A stretch of 21,258 bases of DNA from contig CAXXFQ010000001.1 of assembly GCA_963674475.2 (NCBI GenBank), positions 1 to 21,258 of the forward strand, read 5' to 3'. The notes beneath the pieces were generated by a model that saw nothing but the letters and a program-made list of their open reading frames with translations, was not told the DNA's origin and searched no databases. Positions 7,986 to 15,669 of this stretch are shown one piece after another; the first letter of the stretch is position 1, and each line of letters opens with the position of its first letter. Made by a program: the position numbers and the translations under genes. The DNA comes from CAXXFQ01 sp963674475 (GTDB taxonomy: Bacteria; Planctomycetota; Planctomycetia; Pirellulales; Thermoguttaceae).

Positions 7986-10218
7986 CCCCAGGTTGCTGGG
8001 CGAAGAATTGAGCTCATCGCTGACGGTGACCGTATCCAGACCTTCATCACTGAGATTCTCAACGACCAGACTAAATACCGCCGTATAGCTACCATCATCC
8101 TCAGCGCTGATAGCGGTCAGGTCTTTGGCCACGCCAATGGCCGCCGTGTATTCCGTCGGAACGACAGTCGGCTCATCATTGTCCGTCGGATCACCATTCT
8201 CATCGGGATCGGGATCGGTACCGGTCTGAGAATCATCATCCGTTGCGGTACCGCTATAGAAGCCGCTTGCTATCCCGGTTGCCTGGTTGCTGTAGCCACC
8301 GTCGGGCAACGGATCGCTGGGCATAAAACGCAAGGTAAAAGCAATGGTGCAGCTGGCTTCCGGCTCCAGGCTAAGAGCAGTTGCTAAGGTGTTATTGGTG
8401 TTGCCGTCATAACTGCTGACGCTGGCCGCGGAACAGCCGGTGCCTAAAGTTGGGGCGCTGGTGATGCTGTACTGACCGGCACTGAGCCCGGAACTTATCT
8501 CGGAGACATAGGTGCCGAAAGCCGGCGCACTCCCCGCCAGGGTATCGGTAATAGTGCCGGACGTTAACGGTTCGTTGCCATAATTGCTGACCACCACCCG
8601 GAAGGGAGCTGAGACACTACCGTCGCTGTTGATGGTAACGCCACTGTCAATGTATTTATTAATGGCGATCTGGGGTGTGAAGGATACGACCAATGGAGTC
8701 GGGTCATCCTCATCAGCACCGTTACTGAGGCCGTCATCATTGCCGTCAACATCGCTGCCGTTATCAGAGTCATCACTGACCTCAAGGGCGCTGCTGGCAC
8801 CTTTGGCCGTGACACTGGCCTGGGTGTAATAGGTCGAGTTATCAGGCAGGGTACCATTGACCGGACGGAAGCGAACGCCGTAACTCAGGGTGCAACTGCC
8901 TTTAATCGTCAAGCTGGAAAGGGTCGCCAGGGTGGTCGTGGCAGAACCATCAAAGCTGCTGTTACCACTCTCATTACAGCCGCTCGGGGCAGAAATTATA
9001 GTGTACTGTCCATAGTCGAGTTCAGCACTACTGCCGCCGCTGACAAAGGTGCCAAAAGCGGTATCGGTCCCGGCCAGGGGGTTGGAGATGACAACATCAC
9101 TCAGGGCCTCACTTCCAAGGTTTTCAACCAGGACACTAAAGCTTGCGCTGACACTGCCGTCACTAGCGGCAGCCAGCGTCTTGCCATCCGTCCCCCCATT
9201 GGTCAGAGCCTCAGCCAGACCAATTCGCGGATAGGGTACCGCCACAGTTCCCGAACCGTTCACCTCATCCTCTGTGTACATGCCGGTACCGGTAGCGGTC
9301 GCAGTGTTCATATAACTGGCCTGGTACGTCGGCATAAAGCGATAGCTGAAGGTCAGGGTACAACTTTCTCCTATCTCCATGGTTCCTAACGTAGCCAGGC
9401 TGTCTTCGCTACTCCCCTCAAAATAGCTATTGAGAGCGATATCAGGGTTAACTGTCTCATCGCTGTTCAGGCAACTGCCGGAAACCCCGTCGATTACGGT
9501 GTATTGTCCACCACTCAGAGTGGCGCTGGTCCCCCCCGGCATAAACGTGCCAAAGACAGCGTCAAGATCATCGCTGATGGTTACAGAGCTCAGCCGTTCA
9601 TCGCCGCTGTTGGTGACAATCAGTTTGATGGGGGCAGTGACACTGCCGTCGTCTGCAATAGTCACATTCTCGTTAAGTGTTTTGCTGACGGTGATCGCGC
9701 CGCCATAATCAGGATCGACCGGAGTTGCATCGTTCTCCCCGTCCCTCATTGGCCTGATCGTCATTATCCGGGTCGGGATTGCTACCGTTATCCGAAACAT
9801 CAGCAGGACTCTGGCCCGACAGCTCACCCATACCGCTAAGCGCAGCCTGAAGCTCATAAGCATCGGTGGGCAGGGGCTCGGTGGGCAGTACCTGCAGGGT
9901 CAAGGTCATCTTACAACTTGAGCCGGAAGCCAGGGTGGCAGCGCTGACCAAGGTGGTATCGTTCGCACCGTCGAAATTGCTATTGACACTGGAACAGGTC
10001 CCGCTATTCACACTATCAATGCGATATTGCCCATGGGCCAAAGCACTTGCGCCTGCGGGCATCAGAGCGCCCAAAGGGGTCAGATCGAGAATCGCGCTGA
10101 CATCATTAACGGCTTCAAGGCTGAAGTTCTCCAGCACCAGAGTTAAGGTCGTGGAAAAGGTGCTGTCGGTCGTCGAAGTGGAGGGTGTCGATGCGGCCAG
10201 GGCGGCACCGATGCGGGC
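6650..10218 (-). repeat. Second repeat array (seven units) with acidic D-x-D-x-D-G linkers
   Basis: Seven related protein repeats start near 10218, 9713, 9228, 8680, 8142, 7613 and 7164. Acidic linkers lie near 9715-9798, 8695-8779, 8150-8248, 7620-7712 and 6660-6750. The linkers are strikingly alike (SDNGxxVDxDxDGLxNExGENDxTP) and resemble calcium-binding D-x-D-x-D-G loops of thrombospondin type 3 or dockerin type. The units are not identical at DNA level, so this is an old, diverged array rather than recent tandem duplication. Confidence 0.7.
7974..9742 (-). CDS. Giant DUF11 protein, second-array segment (repeats A2 to A5)
   Basis: The frame that continues the giant gene after the break at 9743 begins DGENDATPVDPDYGGAITVS. 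It contains four repeats of about 170 residues, starting GAITVSKTLNENVTI (about 9713), RIGLAEALTNGG (about 9228), QIAINKYIDSG (about 8680) and AAIGVAKDLTAI (about 8142). The repeats share FGTFxxGGxSAxL, GQYTIxSAP, a cysteine pair about 30 residues apart (SGCNES ... KGSCTLSYG) and an RFxP motif. Acidic linkers with D-x-D spacing join them. The open frame extends upstream to 9863, but that part is out of frame. It ends NSSPSNLGRLC-stop at 7974 because of one extra base in a run of four (7986-7989). Function by analogy is an extended surface stalk. Confidence 0.75.
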
Positions 10219-13200
10219 CTGGGGCACCTTGGCAAAGAGATAGCCCGTGGCAGTAACAGCATCGCCCAGAGGGATGGCACTGATGGTATCCGTCGCAGAA
10301 GCGGCGGTACCACCCGCCGATCCGGCGGTATCGGTACCATCATTGAGGTACTTTTCACTGACGCTGCCCAGGCTTAAGGTGTAGCCTTCGCTATCAGCTT
10401 CAGGTAGCAGATTGATGGTGAAGCTGCCGTCGCTGGCAGTGGTGGCCGTAGTTGAGACTGCGGTCCCTAAGACGCTGTTTCCGGCGATAGTCACCTTCAC
10501 ACCGCTGATGCCGGTATCGGCATCGGTGGTCAGAGCAGCATCATCATTAAAATCGCGAAACAGGGTACCTGACAGGGCGGAGGAGGTTACGGCGATACTG
10601 CCGCTATTACTGTCATTACTGCTGTCGACATCCTTGGAGCTGGTTGCGACACTGACGGTGTTTTTGAAGGTCTGAGGATTCGTGGTCACCTTGGTCACCC
10701 GCACCGGTACGGTAAGGGTGATACTGGCCCCGCTGGACACCGTACCCAGATCACAGGAATAAGAACGGCCTCCGGAACTCCCGCTGCAGTTGCTTTCCGA
10801 TGCCGTGCCGCTATCAACGACGAGACTTGGCGCTCCGGTCAGGATCACCCCTGAAGGTAAGCTACTGCTCACCACGACATCGTCAGCTTCGGCCAGGCCA
10901 TCGCCAGTATTGTTGACCACTGTCACCAGGAGTTCAAAATCATCCTCAAGGGGGATTTCGCTTATGGTGCTACCACTGGTATCAGCCGGGATGACCGCAT
11001 CGACGGCCATATCCGCCTTGGTGCGCACGGTGGTCGTTTCTGTATCACTGTTGTTATTCGTCGCTGACTCCCCCGTCGCTTCGCTGGTTACCGTCGGAGT
11101 CACACTGGCTGAGATGCTGGTGATCCCCTTGCTGGCCCCTTCCATGGTCAGGGTGACAGCAGACGAACTGCCAACGGTAAGGGCATTGAGATCACAGGAA
11201 AGCGTGCTGTCGCCATCAGTGTAGGTACCGCAACTACCACTCTCCGTACTGATGCTGCCAAAATCCAGGCCATCTCCCGGCAGGGAAATGGTCAGGGTCG
11301 CCCCTTCCGAAACCGAAGGGCCGCGGTTGGTGACCTTCAGGGTATAGGCGGTAGTGTCCCCCACCGCTACCGGATCGGTATCATCGGTAAGATTGAGAAC
11401 CAGATCGACAACCGGAGCATCAACGACAACATCAACTGAGGCGCTGTTGTTGCTGGTATTGGTTTCGAAGTCGTCACCCTGGGTAGTCGCAACACTTGCA
11501 CTGTTTTCAATGTTGCTTCCATAAGTCACATCGTTGGGGCGGACAACGAGAGTCAGGGTCTGCTGACTGCCACTGGCGATGGAGCCAAGATTACACTCGA
11601 CACTGGAACCCGATGTGGTCGCGCCAGCGGCCGGCACCGTTGCACAGCTGCCGGTTGATGGCGTGGCGGAAATAAAGGTAACATCGTCTGGCAGGCGATC
11701 AGTCACAGTGACATCAGCTAAAGCACTGGGCCCTTCATTACCGGCGGTAATAACATAAGTCACATTCTGGCCGGCCGGTATCGTGCTTCCTGAGGCCACA
11801 GCGGTAACGGTCAGATCCCCGCGTGGCAGAACGCTGGAGGTCACCGTACTGCTGTCGTTGTCATGATCCGGGTCGGCGGTGCCCAGGGACAGGATAGTAG
11901 CGGTGTTGCTGCGGGTTGAGGGATTATTCCAGGAGCTCGTCGAGCCACTAGGCCGAACCTGGACCGCGATGGTCGGACAGTCGGTTCCAGAGGTACAGGC
12001 GGCAAGACTATCTATCGTACAGCTCAAGGTGCGGCCAGAACTTCCGTAACCACTGGTACTGCAGGAGATCCCGCTTAGTTTATTGGCATCATCACTGATG
12101 CTGTAAGAGATAAATCCGGCCCCGGTATCCCCAACACTGCTGTTAATCAGGCGGGTTATGGTATCTGTGAGGGTAATAGCCTCTGAGGTGTCAGACCCGT
12201 TATTTATCAGTTCCAGCGTATAGGTGAGAATGTCACCAGCGGCGACGGTTCCCGATGCGGTTTTATTGATAGAGACATCGGCGGAATCCGCACTGATGCT
12301 ACCGGATACATTGTAGGTGGCGCTGTCGCTGCCGCAGCCGCTATCAAGATTACAGTTGCCGGCACTGACACTGGCGCTGTTGGTAAAGGTGCCATCGGCA
12401 ACAACGTCAGCCGTCATCACCAGAGCAGGGGTAGAGGCGCCGGCGGCCAGCGGGCTGGCCTCGGTATAAGTACGGGCGCAGGTCATGGTCTGACTGGTGG
12501 AGTCATTGTTGGTGATGGTTTCAGGAGTACATCTCCAGCCATCACCCGTGTAGGCGGTCACATTCATGCCGACAGGGAGAGTATCGACCACCTCCAGCTC
12601 ACCATAAAAGCCGGTGGTTCCGTCATTGCTGACAGCAATGGTAAATTCAAAACTGTTATCGACGACGACCAAGGCCGGATTCGGACCGGTCTTGGTGATG
12701 GTCAGTTCCACCGTTGGTTCAAGGAGATTGACACCGCCATCAGTGTCACTGTTGTTACCTGGATCGGGGTCGTTACTGTCACTACTGACATAAGCTGTGT
12801 TGATGACCGTGGAACCGGCTTTCACAACAGTGACCGGGATGGTCACGCTGCCCAGGGAAATACTGTAGCCACTGCTGTTATCACTGCCCGTATAGGAGCA
12901 GGTTACCGTCTGACTGTCTGCGCTATCGATAGTGCAGGTCCAGTTTCCCTGGCTGGAGTTAAAGCTGTCGGTGTCGATCTCATAGGCATCTGGGAGGGTA
13001 TCGCTCAGACTGACATTGGTCGGTGCATCGCCGCTGTAAGCGACCGCCAGATTAAAGTTAAAAGCAGCTCCCAGCAAGAGCGAGCCAGAGACACTGCGGG
13101 TCTTGGTTATCCAGACATCGCTGCCAGCCGCCACCGTCACATTCACAGTGGCGGTGTTGTTATCGGTTACCGGATCTTCGGCAGTTCCGTAGGGGGCGTC

Positions 13201-14004
13201 ATCCTGCACACTGACCGATGCCGTGGCAGTAATGGTGGACCCTCCCAGCCTTGAGGCCACCCCGCTGACCGTACCCAGGGTATAGATCGCCCCCGTCGCG
13301 ATACTGTCATCGATGAGGCAGATCAGGGTGTCATCACTATTACTGCAACTGCTGGGGATGGCAGAGACCTGAAAACCGGTAGGCAGGGTAAAGGTCACCT
13401 GCTGATAGGTGGCCGCATCCGGCCCATTGTTGGTCAGCTCCAGGGTATAGCTGAGATCGCTACCCGCAGAGACTTCCGTGGCTGACGGGGTCAAGCTCAG
13501 GGCGACATCGGCCCCGGCATCAACCGTGGTCGATTCATCAACACTGTTATTGCCCGTCTCGGTTTCGACCACGGTCTGTTCCGCGGTGGTGGTCATGGTC
13601 ACCACTGCCGAGGTGGTAATAGTACCACTGGCAGTCGGGGTAATGCTGAAGGTCAGGGTCTGACTATCACCATAGACCAGGTCGCCGAGATCACAGGTCA
13701 CAGTGTCATTACTACCGCTGACTGCAATGTAGTTACAGCTGCTGCCCGTATAGCCGTTGTAGGTGACATCCTCGGGCAGGGTCACGGTCAAAGCCGTCTC
13801 TGTGGCTGTCAGGTCGCCGCTATTACTGACTGTCATGGTATAGACCACCTCGCCTCCGGCGCTTACCGGGTCATAACCATCGTCACTGATATTCAAGACC
13901 AAATCGGGCGGTTCGACGGCATATGCAAAAGGTAGAGGTCCTATCAGAGTAAAAAATAGAGCCAGTAAAAAAAAAGAAAAGAAATTCAATATTTTCGAAT
14001 ACAT
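9709..14004 (-). CDS. Giant DUF11 protein, N-terminal reading frame (eight DUF11 repeats plus SdrD-B-like module)
   Basis: This is 1431 codons of uninterrupted reading frame. The N-terminus (MYSKILNFFSFFLLALFFTL, cleaved near FAYA-VEPP) is a Sec signal peptide. Eight repeats of about 130 residues follow, each starting like ADVALSLTPS or PTVELTITKT, with VTNxGP-like cores, a LPxG turn, a cysteine pair (for example SCNY...VTCDLG) and an N-N-S end before the next repeat. Repeat starts lie near 13917, 13515, 13125, 12720, 12290, 11819, 11413 and 11017. An SdrD-B-like module (SGTLFRDFNDDAALTTDADT) follows, then the first repeat of the second array. The last about 10 residues after DNDDQANE are out of frame because of one extra base in CCC at 9743-9745. 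The Shine-Dalgarno upstream of 14004 is weak. Confidence 0.85.
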   Translation of the reverse strand: MYSKILNFFSFFLLALFFTLIGPLPFAYAVEPPDLVLNISDDGYDPVSAGGEVVYTMTVSNSGDLTATETALTVTLPEDVTYNGYTGSSCNYIAVSGSNDTVTCDLGDLVYGDSQTLTFSITPTASGTITTSAVVTMTTTAEQTVVETETGNNSVDESTTVDAGADVALSLTPSATEVSAGSDLSYTLELTNNGPDAATYQQVTFTLPTGFQVSAIPSSCSNSDDTLICLIDDSIATGAIYTLGTVSGVASRLGGSTITATASVSVQDDAPYGTAEDPVTDNNTATVNVTVAAGSDVWITKTRSVSGSLLLGAAFNFNLAVAYSGDAPTNVSLSDTLPDAYEIDTDSFNSSQGNWTCTIDSADSQTVTCSYTGSDNSSGYSISLGSVTIPVTVVKAGSTVINTAYVSSDSNDPDPGNNSDTDGGVNLLEPTVELTITKTGPNPALVVVDNSFEFTIAVSNDGTTGFYGELEVVDTLPVGMNVTAYTGDGWRCTPETITNNDSTSQTMTCARTYTEASPLAAGASTPALVMTADVVADGTFTNSASVSAGNCNLDSGCGSDSATYNVSGSISADSADVSINKTASGTVAAGDILTYTLELINNGSDTSEAITLTDTITRLINSSVGDTGAGFISYSISDDANKLSGISCSTSGYGSSGRTLSCTIDSLAACTSGTDCPTIAVQVRPSGSTSSWNNPSTRSNTATILSLGTADPDHDNDSSTVTSSVLPRGDLTVTAVASGSTIPAGQNVTYVITAGNEGPSALADVTVTDRLPDDVTFISATPSTGSCATVPAAGATTSGSSVECNLGSIASGSQQTLTLVVRPNDVTYGSNIENSASVATTQGDDFETNTSNNSASVDVVVDAPVVDLVLNLTDDTDPVAVGDTTAYTLKVTNRGPSVSEGATLTISLPGDGLDFGSISTESGSCGTYTDGDSTLSCDLNALTVGSSSAVTLTMEGASKGITSISASVTPTVTSEATGESATNNNSDTETTTVRTKADMAVDAVIPADTSGSTISEIPLEDDFELLVTVVNNTGDGLAEADDVVVSSSLPSGVILTGAPSLVVDSGTASESNCSGSSGGRSYSCDLGTVSSGASITLTVPVRVTKVTTNPQTFKNTVSVATSSKDVDSSNDSNSGSIAVTSSALSGTLFRDFNDDAALTTDADTGISGVKVTIAGNSVLGTAVSTTATTASDGSFTINLLPEADSEGYTLSLGSVSEKYLNDGTDTAGSAGGTAASATDTISAIPLGDAVTATGYLFAKVPQARIGAALAASTPSTSTTDSTFSTTLTLVLENFSLEAVNDVSAILDLTPLGALMPAGASALAHGQYRIDSVNSGTCSSVNSNFDGANDTTLVSAATLASGSSCKMTLTLQVLPTEPLPTDAYELQAALSGMGELSGQSPADVSDNGSNPDPDNDDQANEGRGERCNSGRS
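10590..13917 (-). repeat. First repeat array: eight DUF11 units, each with a cysteine pair
   Basis: Unit starts lie near 13917, 13515, 13125, 12720, 12290, 11819, 11413 and 11017, giving units of about 130 residues. Each has two cysteines about 8-18 residues apart (for example SCSNSDDTLICL, WTCTIDSADSQTVTC, SCGTYTDGDSTLSC), which in an exported protein probably form one disulphide per unit. Confidence 0.7.
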
Positions 14005-14711
14005 AGAATTTTATTCCCAGTTAGAAAAAGTGAAGTCGAGAACCATTCCCACAGCTCTGACTGAGCAGAGCCGCATGACTTTTAAAGCGCGCCCCCCTGC
14101 CCTATGGCTGGATCTAGCTACCAGTAATGACTGGAGCTACCACGGCATGTTGTCGCTGTAAGAGCAGCAAAAGGATGGTGTCCTTGAATGCAGCAGACTG
14201 CAGTTAATGCGACAAACTATTAACGTTTAAGCAATAAGGAGATGTTCGCTCCAGGCGGGAGGGTCAACTTTAGATGACGGGAACAGAGAATTATTAGCAA
14301 CCGTTGCAATTTGAGCATAGGCGTTCGAGAGGAGAGGAGACATCATTTGGGTTTCTCAACTTCTAGGGCAGAAAAATTAAAATAAAACAATCAAATATTT
14401 ATAAACCGGCAGAATGATTAGCATAGATTAATCGCAAGAGTAAAGAGAAGAAACCTTCTGATACAATTTTTTTTTCAAAATAATCAACCTAAGTTGTTCC
14501 CAGACACATCCACAAGTCCCCCTCAGGTCAACTAGATTCTACCTGCAAGCGAAGATTATCCATTACAATAAAGGACTTTTCGGCTGTCCTCGCGAATTCG
14601 GAACAAAGCCTTTCAGATGCCAAACATGACATAGGGACATTCTTAATTAAGCTTCTCCATCACCTTGATAATGTGTATAATTATTCTCTTTAAGTAACCC
14701 AACCCATACAA
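14005..14711. other. Divergent intergenic region with hairpins in the leader of the giant gene
   Basis: No gene is seen in these about 700 bases between the divergent giant gene and the SYLF gene. On the minus strand, in the leader of the giant gene, three hairpins stand out. 14115-14139 is TAGCT-CCAGT, loop CATT, ACTGG-T-AGCTA, about 10 pairs with one bulge. 14054-14071 is GCTCTG/CAGAGC. 14171-14185 is AAGGA/TCCTT. None matches a riboswitch class I know; the cyclic-di-GMP-I pattern was looked for and not found. The middle (about 14370-14480) is AT-rich and could hold promoters. A + strand promoter candidate sits at the right end. Confidence 0.5.
14653..14681 (+). promoter_or_regulatory. Candidate promoter of the SYLF gene
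   Basis: A perfect TATAAT (14676-14681) lies 51 bases before the chosen start codon. The hexamer 17 bases upstream is TTCTCC (14653-14658), a poor -35 with three matches, so strength or the need for an activator is uncertain. Confidence 0.3.
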
Positions 14712-14716
14712 ATGAA

Positions 14717-14723
14717 AAGGAGG
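14717..14723 (+). promoter_or_regulatory. Shine-Dalgarno deciding the SYLF start
   Basis: AAGGAGG is followed by nine bases and then ATG at 14733. It rules against the ATG at 14712, which has no ribosome-binding site of its own. Confidence 0.8.
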
Positions 14724-14732
14724 AAACACACG

Positions 14733-15305
14733 ATGCAACGCATGCGACGTCTACTGTGCACTACACTGGTTATGTTTTTTCTAACCAGTCAAATTGCATT
14801 TGCAAACAAGTACCAGGAAACCATCAACATTTACTCAAATTCACAGATTGTTCGCCCCTATTTTAACTCGGCATATGGCTACGCTATCTTCCCGCTAGTT
14901 GGCAAGGGGGGCTTTATTATTGGCGCCTCCTATGGCAAAGGTCGGGTTTATCGCCAGGGGCAGTTAGTCGGTGAAGCCACACTGGCAAAAGCATCCGTCG
15001 GTGCTCAGCTTGGTGGGCAGGCATTCAGTGAGATAATCTTTTTCCAAAATCAGGCTGCGTTTGAACAATTTACCAAGACCAAGTTTGTCTTTGAAGCCAG
15101 TGCTTCTGCAGTTGCGATCGTCGCCGGGGCCCAGGCGAAAGCCGGACCTGACGGCTCAACAGCCAGCAAAAGCCTGAATACGGCAAGCGCCGATCAGGCA
15201 GGTTCCGGGTACCGCAACGGCATGGCAACCTTTATTCATATTAAAGGGGGCCTCATGTACGAAGCAGCCATAGGTGGCCAGTCATTTGAGTACAAAGCGC
15301 TCTAG
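14733..15305 (+). CDS. Secreted SYLF-domain (YSC84/DUF500-type) lipid-binding protein
   Basis: The protein is 190 residues. A Sec signal peptide (MQRMRRLLCTTLVMFFLTSQ, cleaved near AFA-NKYQE) precedes a complete SYLF domain: SAYGYAIFPLVGKGGFIIGA, GKGRVYRQGQLVGEATLAKA, GAQLGGQAFSEIIFFQNQAA and FEASASAVAIVAGAQAKAG. SYLF domains bind phosphoinositides in eukaryotes; bacterial members are exported proteins of unknown role. I chose ATG 14733 over the in-frame ATG 14712 because AAGGAGG (14717-14723) sits 9 bases before 14733 and would lie inside the longer reading. It stands alone, with its own promoter candidate and terminator, divergent from the giant surface gene. The family call is firm; the function is not. 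Confidence 0.9.
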   Translation: MQRMRRLLCTTLVMFFLTSQIAFANKYQETINIYSNSQIVRPYFNSAYGYAIFPLVGKGGFIIGASYGKGRVYRQGQLVGEATLAKASVGAQLGGQAFSEIIFFQNQAAFEQFTKTKFVFEASASAVAIVAGAQAKAGPDGSTASKSLNTASADQAGSGYRNGMATFIHIKGGLMYEAAIGGQSFEYKAL

Positions 15306-15340
15306 ACCCTATTAGAGAAACTACATCATTTATAACTGAG

Positions 15341-15378
15341 CCGGAATTCAGCACTGCTGAATTCCGGTTTTGCTTTTT
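15341..15378 (+). terminator. Rho-independent terminator after the SYLF gene
   Basis: CCGGAATTCAG (15341-15351) and CTGAATTCCGG (15357-15367) form a perfect 11-pair stem with a five-base loop, followed by TTTTGCTTTTT. It starts 36 bases after the SYLF stop. Confidence 0.9.
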
Positions 15379-15570
15379 ATAAACAACATGAAGTACCGAT
15401 TCAGAGCTTGGGAGAAAGACAATCCTGCTCAGCAGAATCATTACGCAGTCAATCACCAATACAGGTCAAAAAAGTTTCAAAAACACCAACAAATCATCGT
15501 CACGCTGTTGCGAAATGTACCGATTTTCTTCATTATAACTAAAGAACCAAGGGAAAATATTTACAGATCT

Positions 15571-15597
15571 GGACGCTTATTGTCAGCGTCTTTTTTA
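15571..15597 (+). terminator. Terminator-like hairpin in the leader of the acetolactate synthase gene
   Basis: GACGCT (15572-15577) and AGCGTC (15585-15590) enclose a seven-base loop and are followed by six T. It lies about 75 bases before the synthase start codon. It could be an attenuator or the end of a small RNA. A weak promoter candidate (TTGCGA, 17 bases, CATTAT) lies just upstream at about 15508-15536. No short leader peptide with its own stop codon is seen. Confidence 0.5.
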
Positions 15598-15669
15598 TTT
15601 CATCATGTTCACTTGTTTTTGCAGTATGGCGCGCTGCGCCGCAAGGATCGTATTGAGGATAGTACACTT

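Larger units (their letters stand above)
4794..14004 (-). pseudogene. Giant DUF11-repeat secreted protein, full locus with about six frame breaks
   Basis: The locus runs from ATG 14004 to TGA 4796-4794. Bridged, it encodes about 3068 residues with no internal nonsense codon. Order: signal peptide (about 1-29), eight DUF11 repeats (to about 10590), an SdrD-B-like module (about 10585-10218), a second array of seven related repeats (about 10218-6650), SdrD-B / carboxypeptidase-regulatory-like modules (about 6648-6050), a last DUF11-like domain (about 5880-5400), an SdrD-B-like domain with DRNADGYQDQGEPG (about 5395-5100), and a charged tail. DUF11/SdrD-B arrays are known as stalks of surface proteins. 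I see no LPXTG, PEP-CTERM or type IX sorting signal. Breaks: extra base at 9743-9745, 7986-7989, 5582-5584, 5565-5570 and about 4922; missing base at about 5966. The next gene is a coupled OmpA/barrel protein, its inferred outer-membrane partner. Confidence 0.8.

Noticed and set aside
6650..13917. Repeated DNA as a CRISPR array or recent tandem duplication
   Set aside because: The repeats are protein-level domains of 130-170 residues with diverged DNA, not short identical direct repeats with spacers.
14050..14260. Cyclic-di-GMP-I riboswitch before the giant gene
   Set aside because: The conserved GCAAA / tetraloop-receptor pattern of that class is missing on the coding strand.
15487..15540. 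Ile/Val/Leu-rich stretch upstream of the synthase as an attenuation leader peptide
   Set aside because: There is no start with a ribosome-binding site and no stop before the hairpin, so it does not fit a leader peptide.
15370..15669. About 100 extra N-terminal codons for acetolactate synthase
   Set aside because: The extension begins at the T tract of one terminator, runs across a second terminator-like hairpin and does not resemble the family; ATG 15670 has a ribosome-binding site and the usual length.
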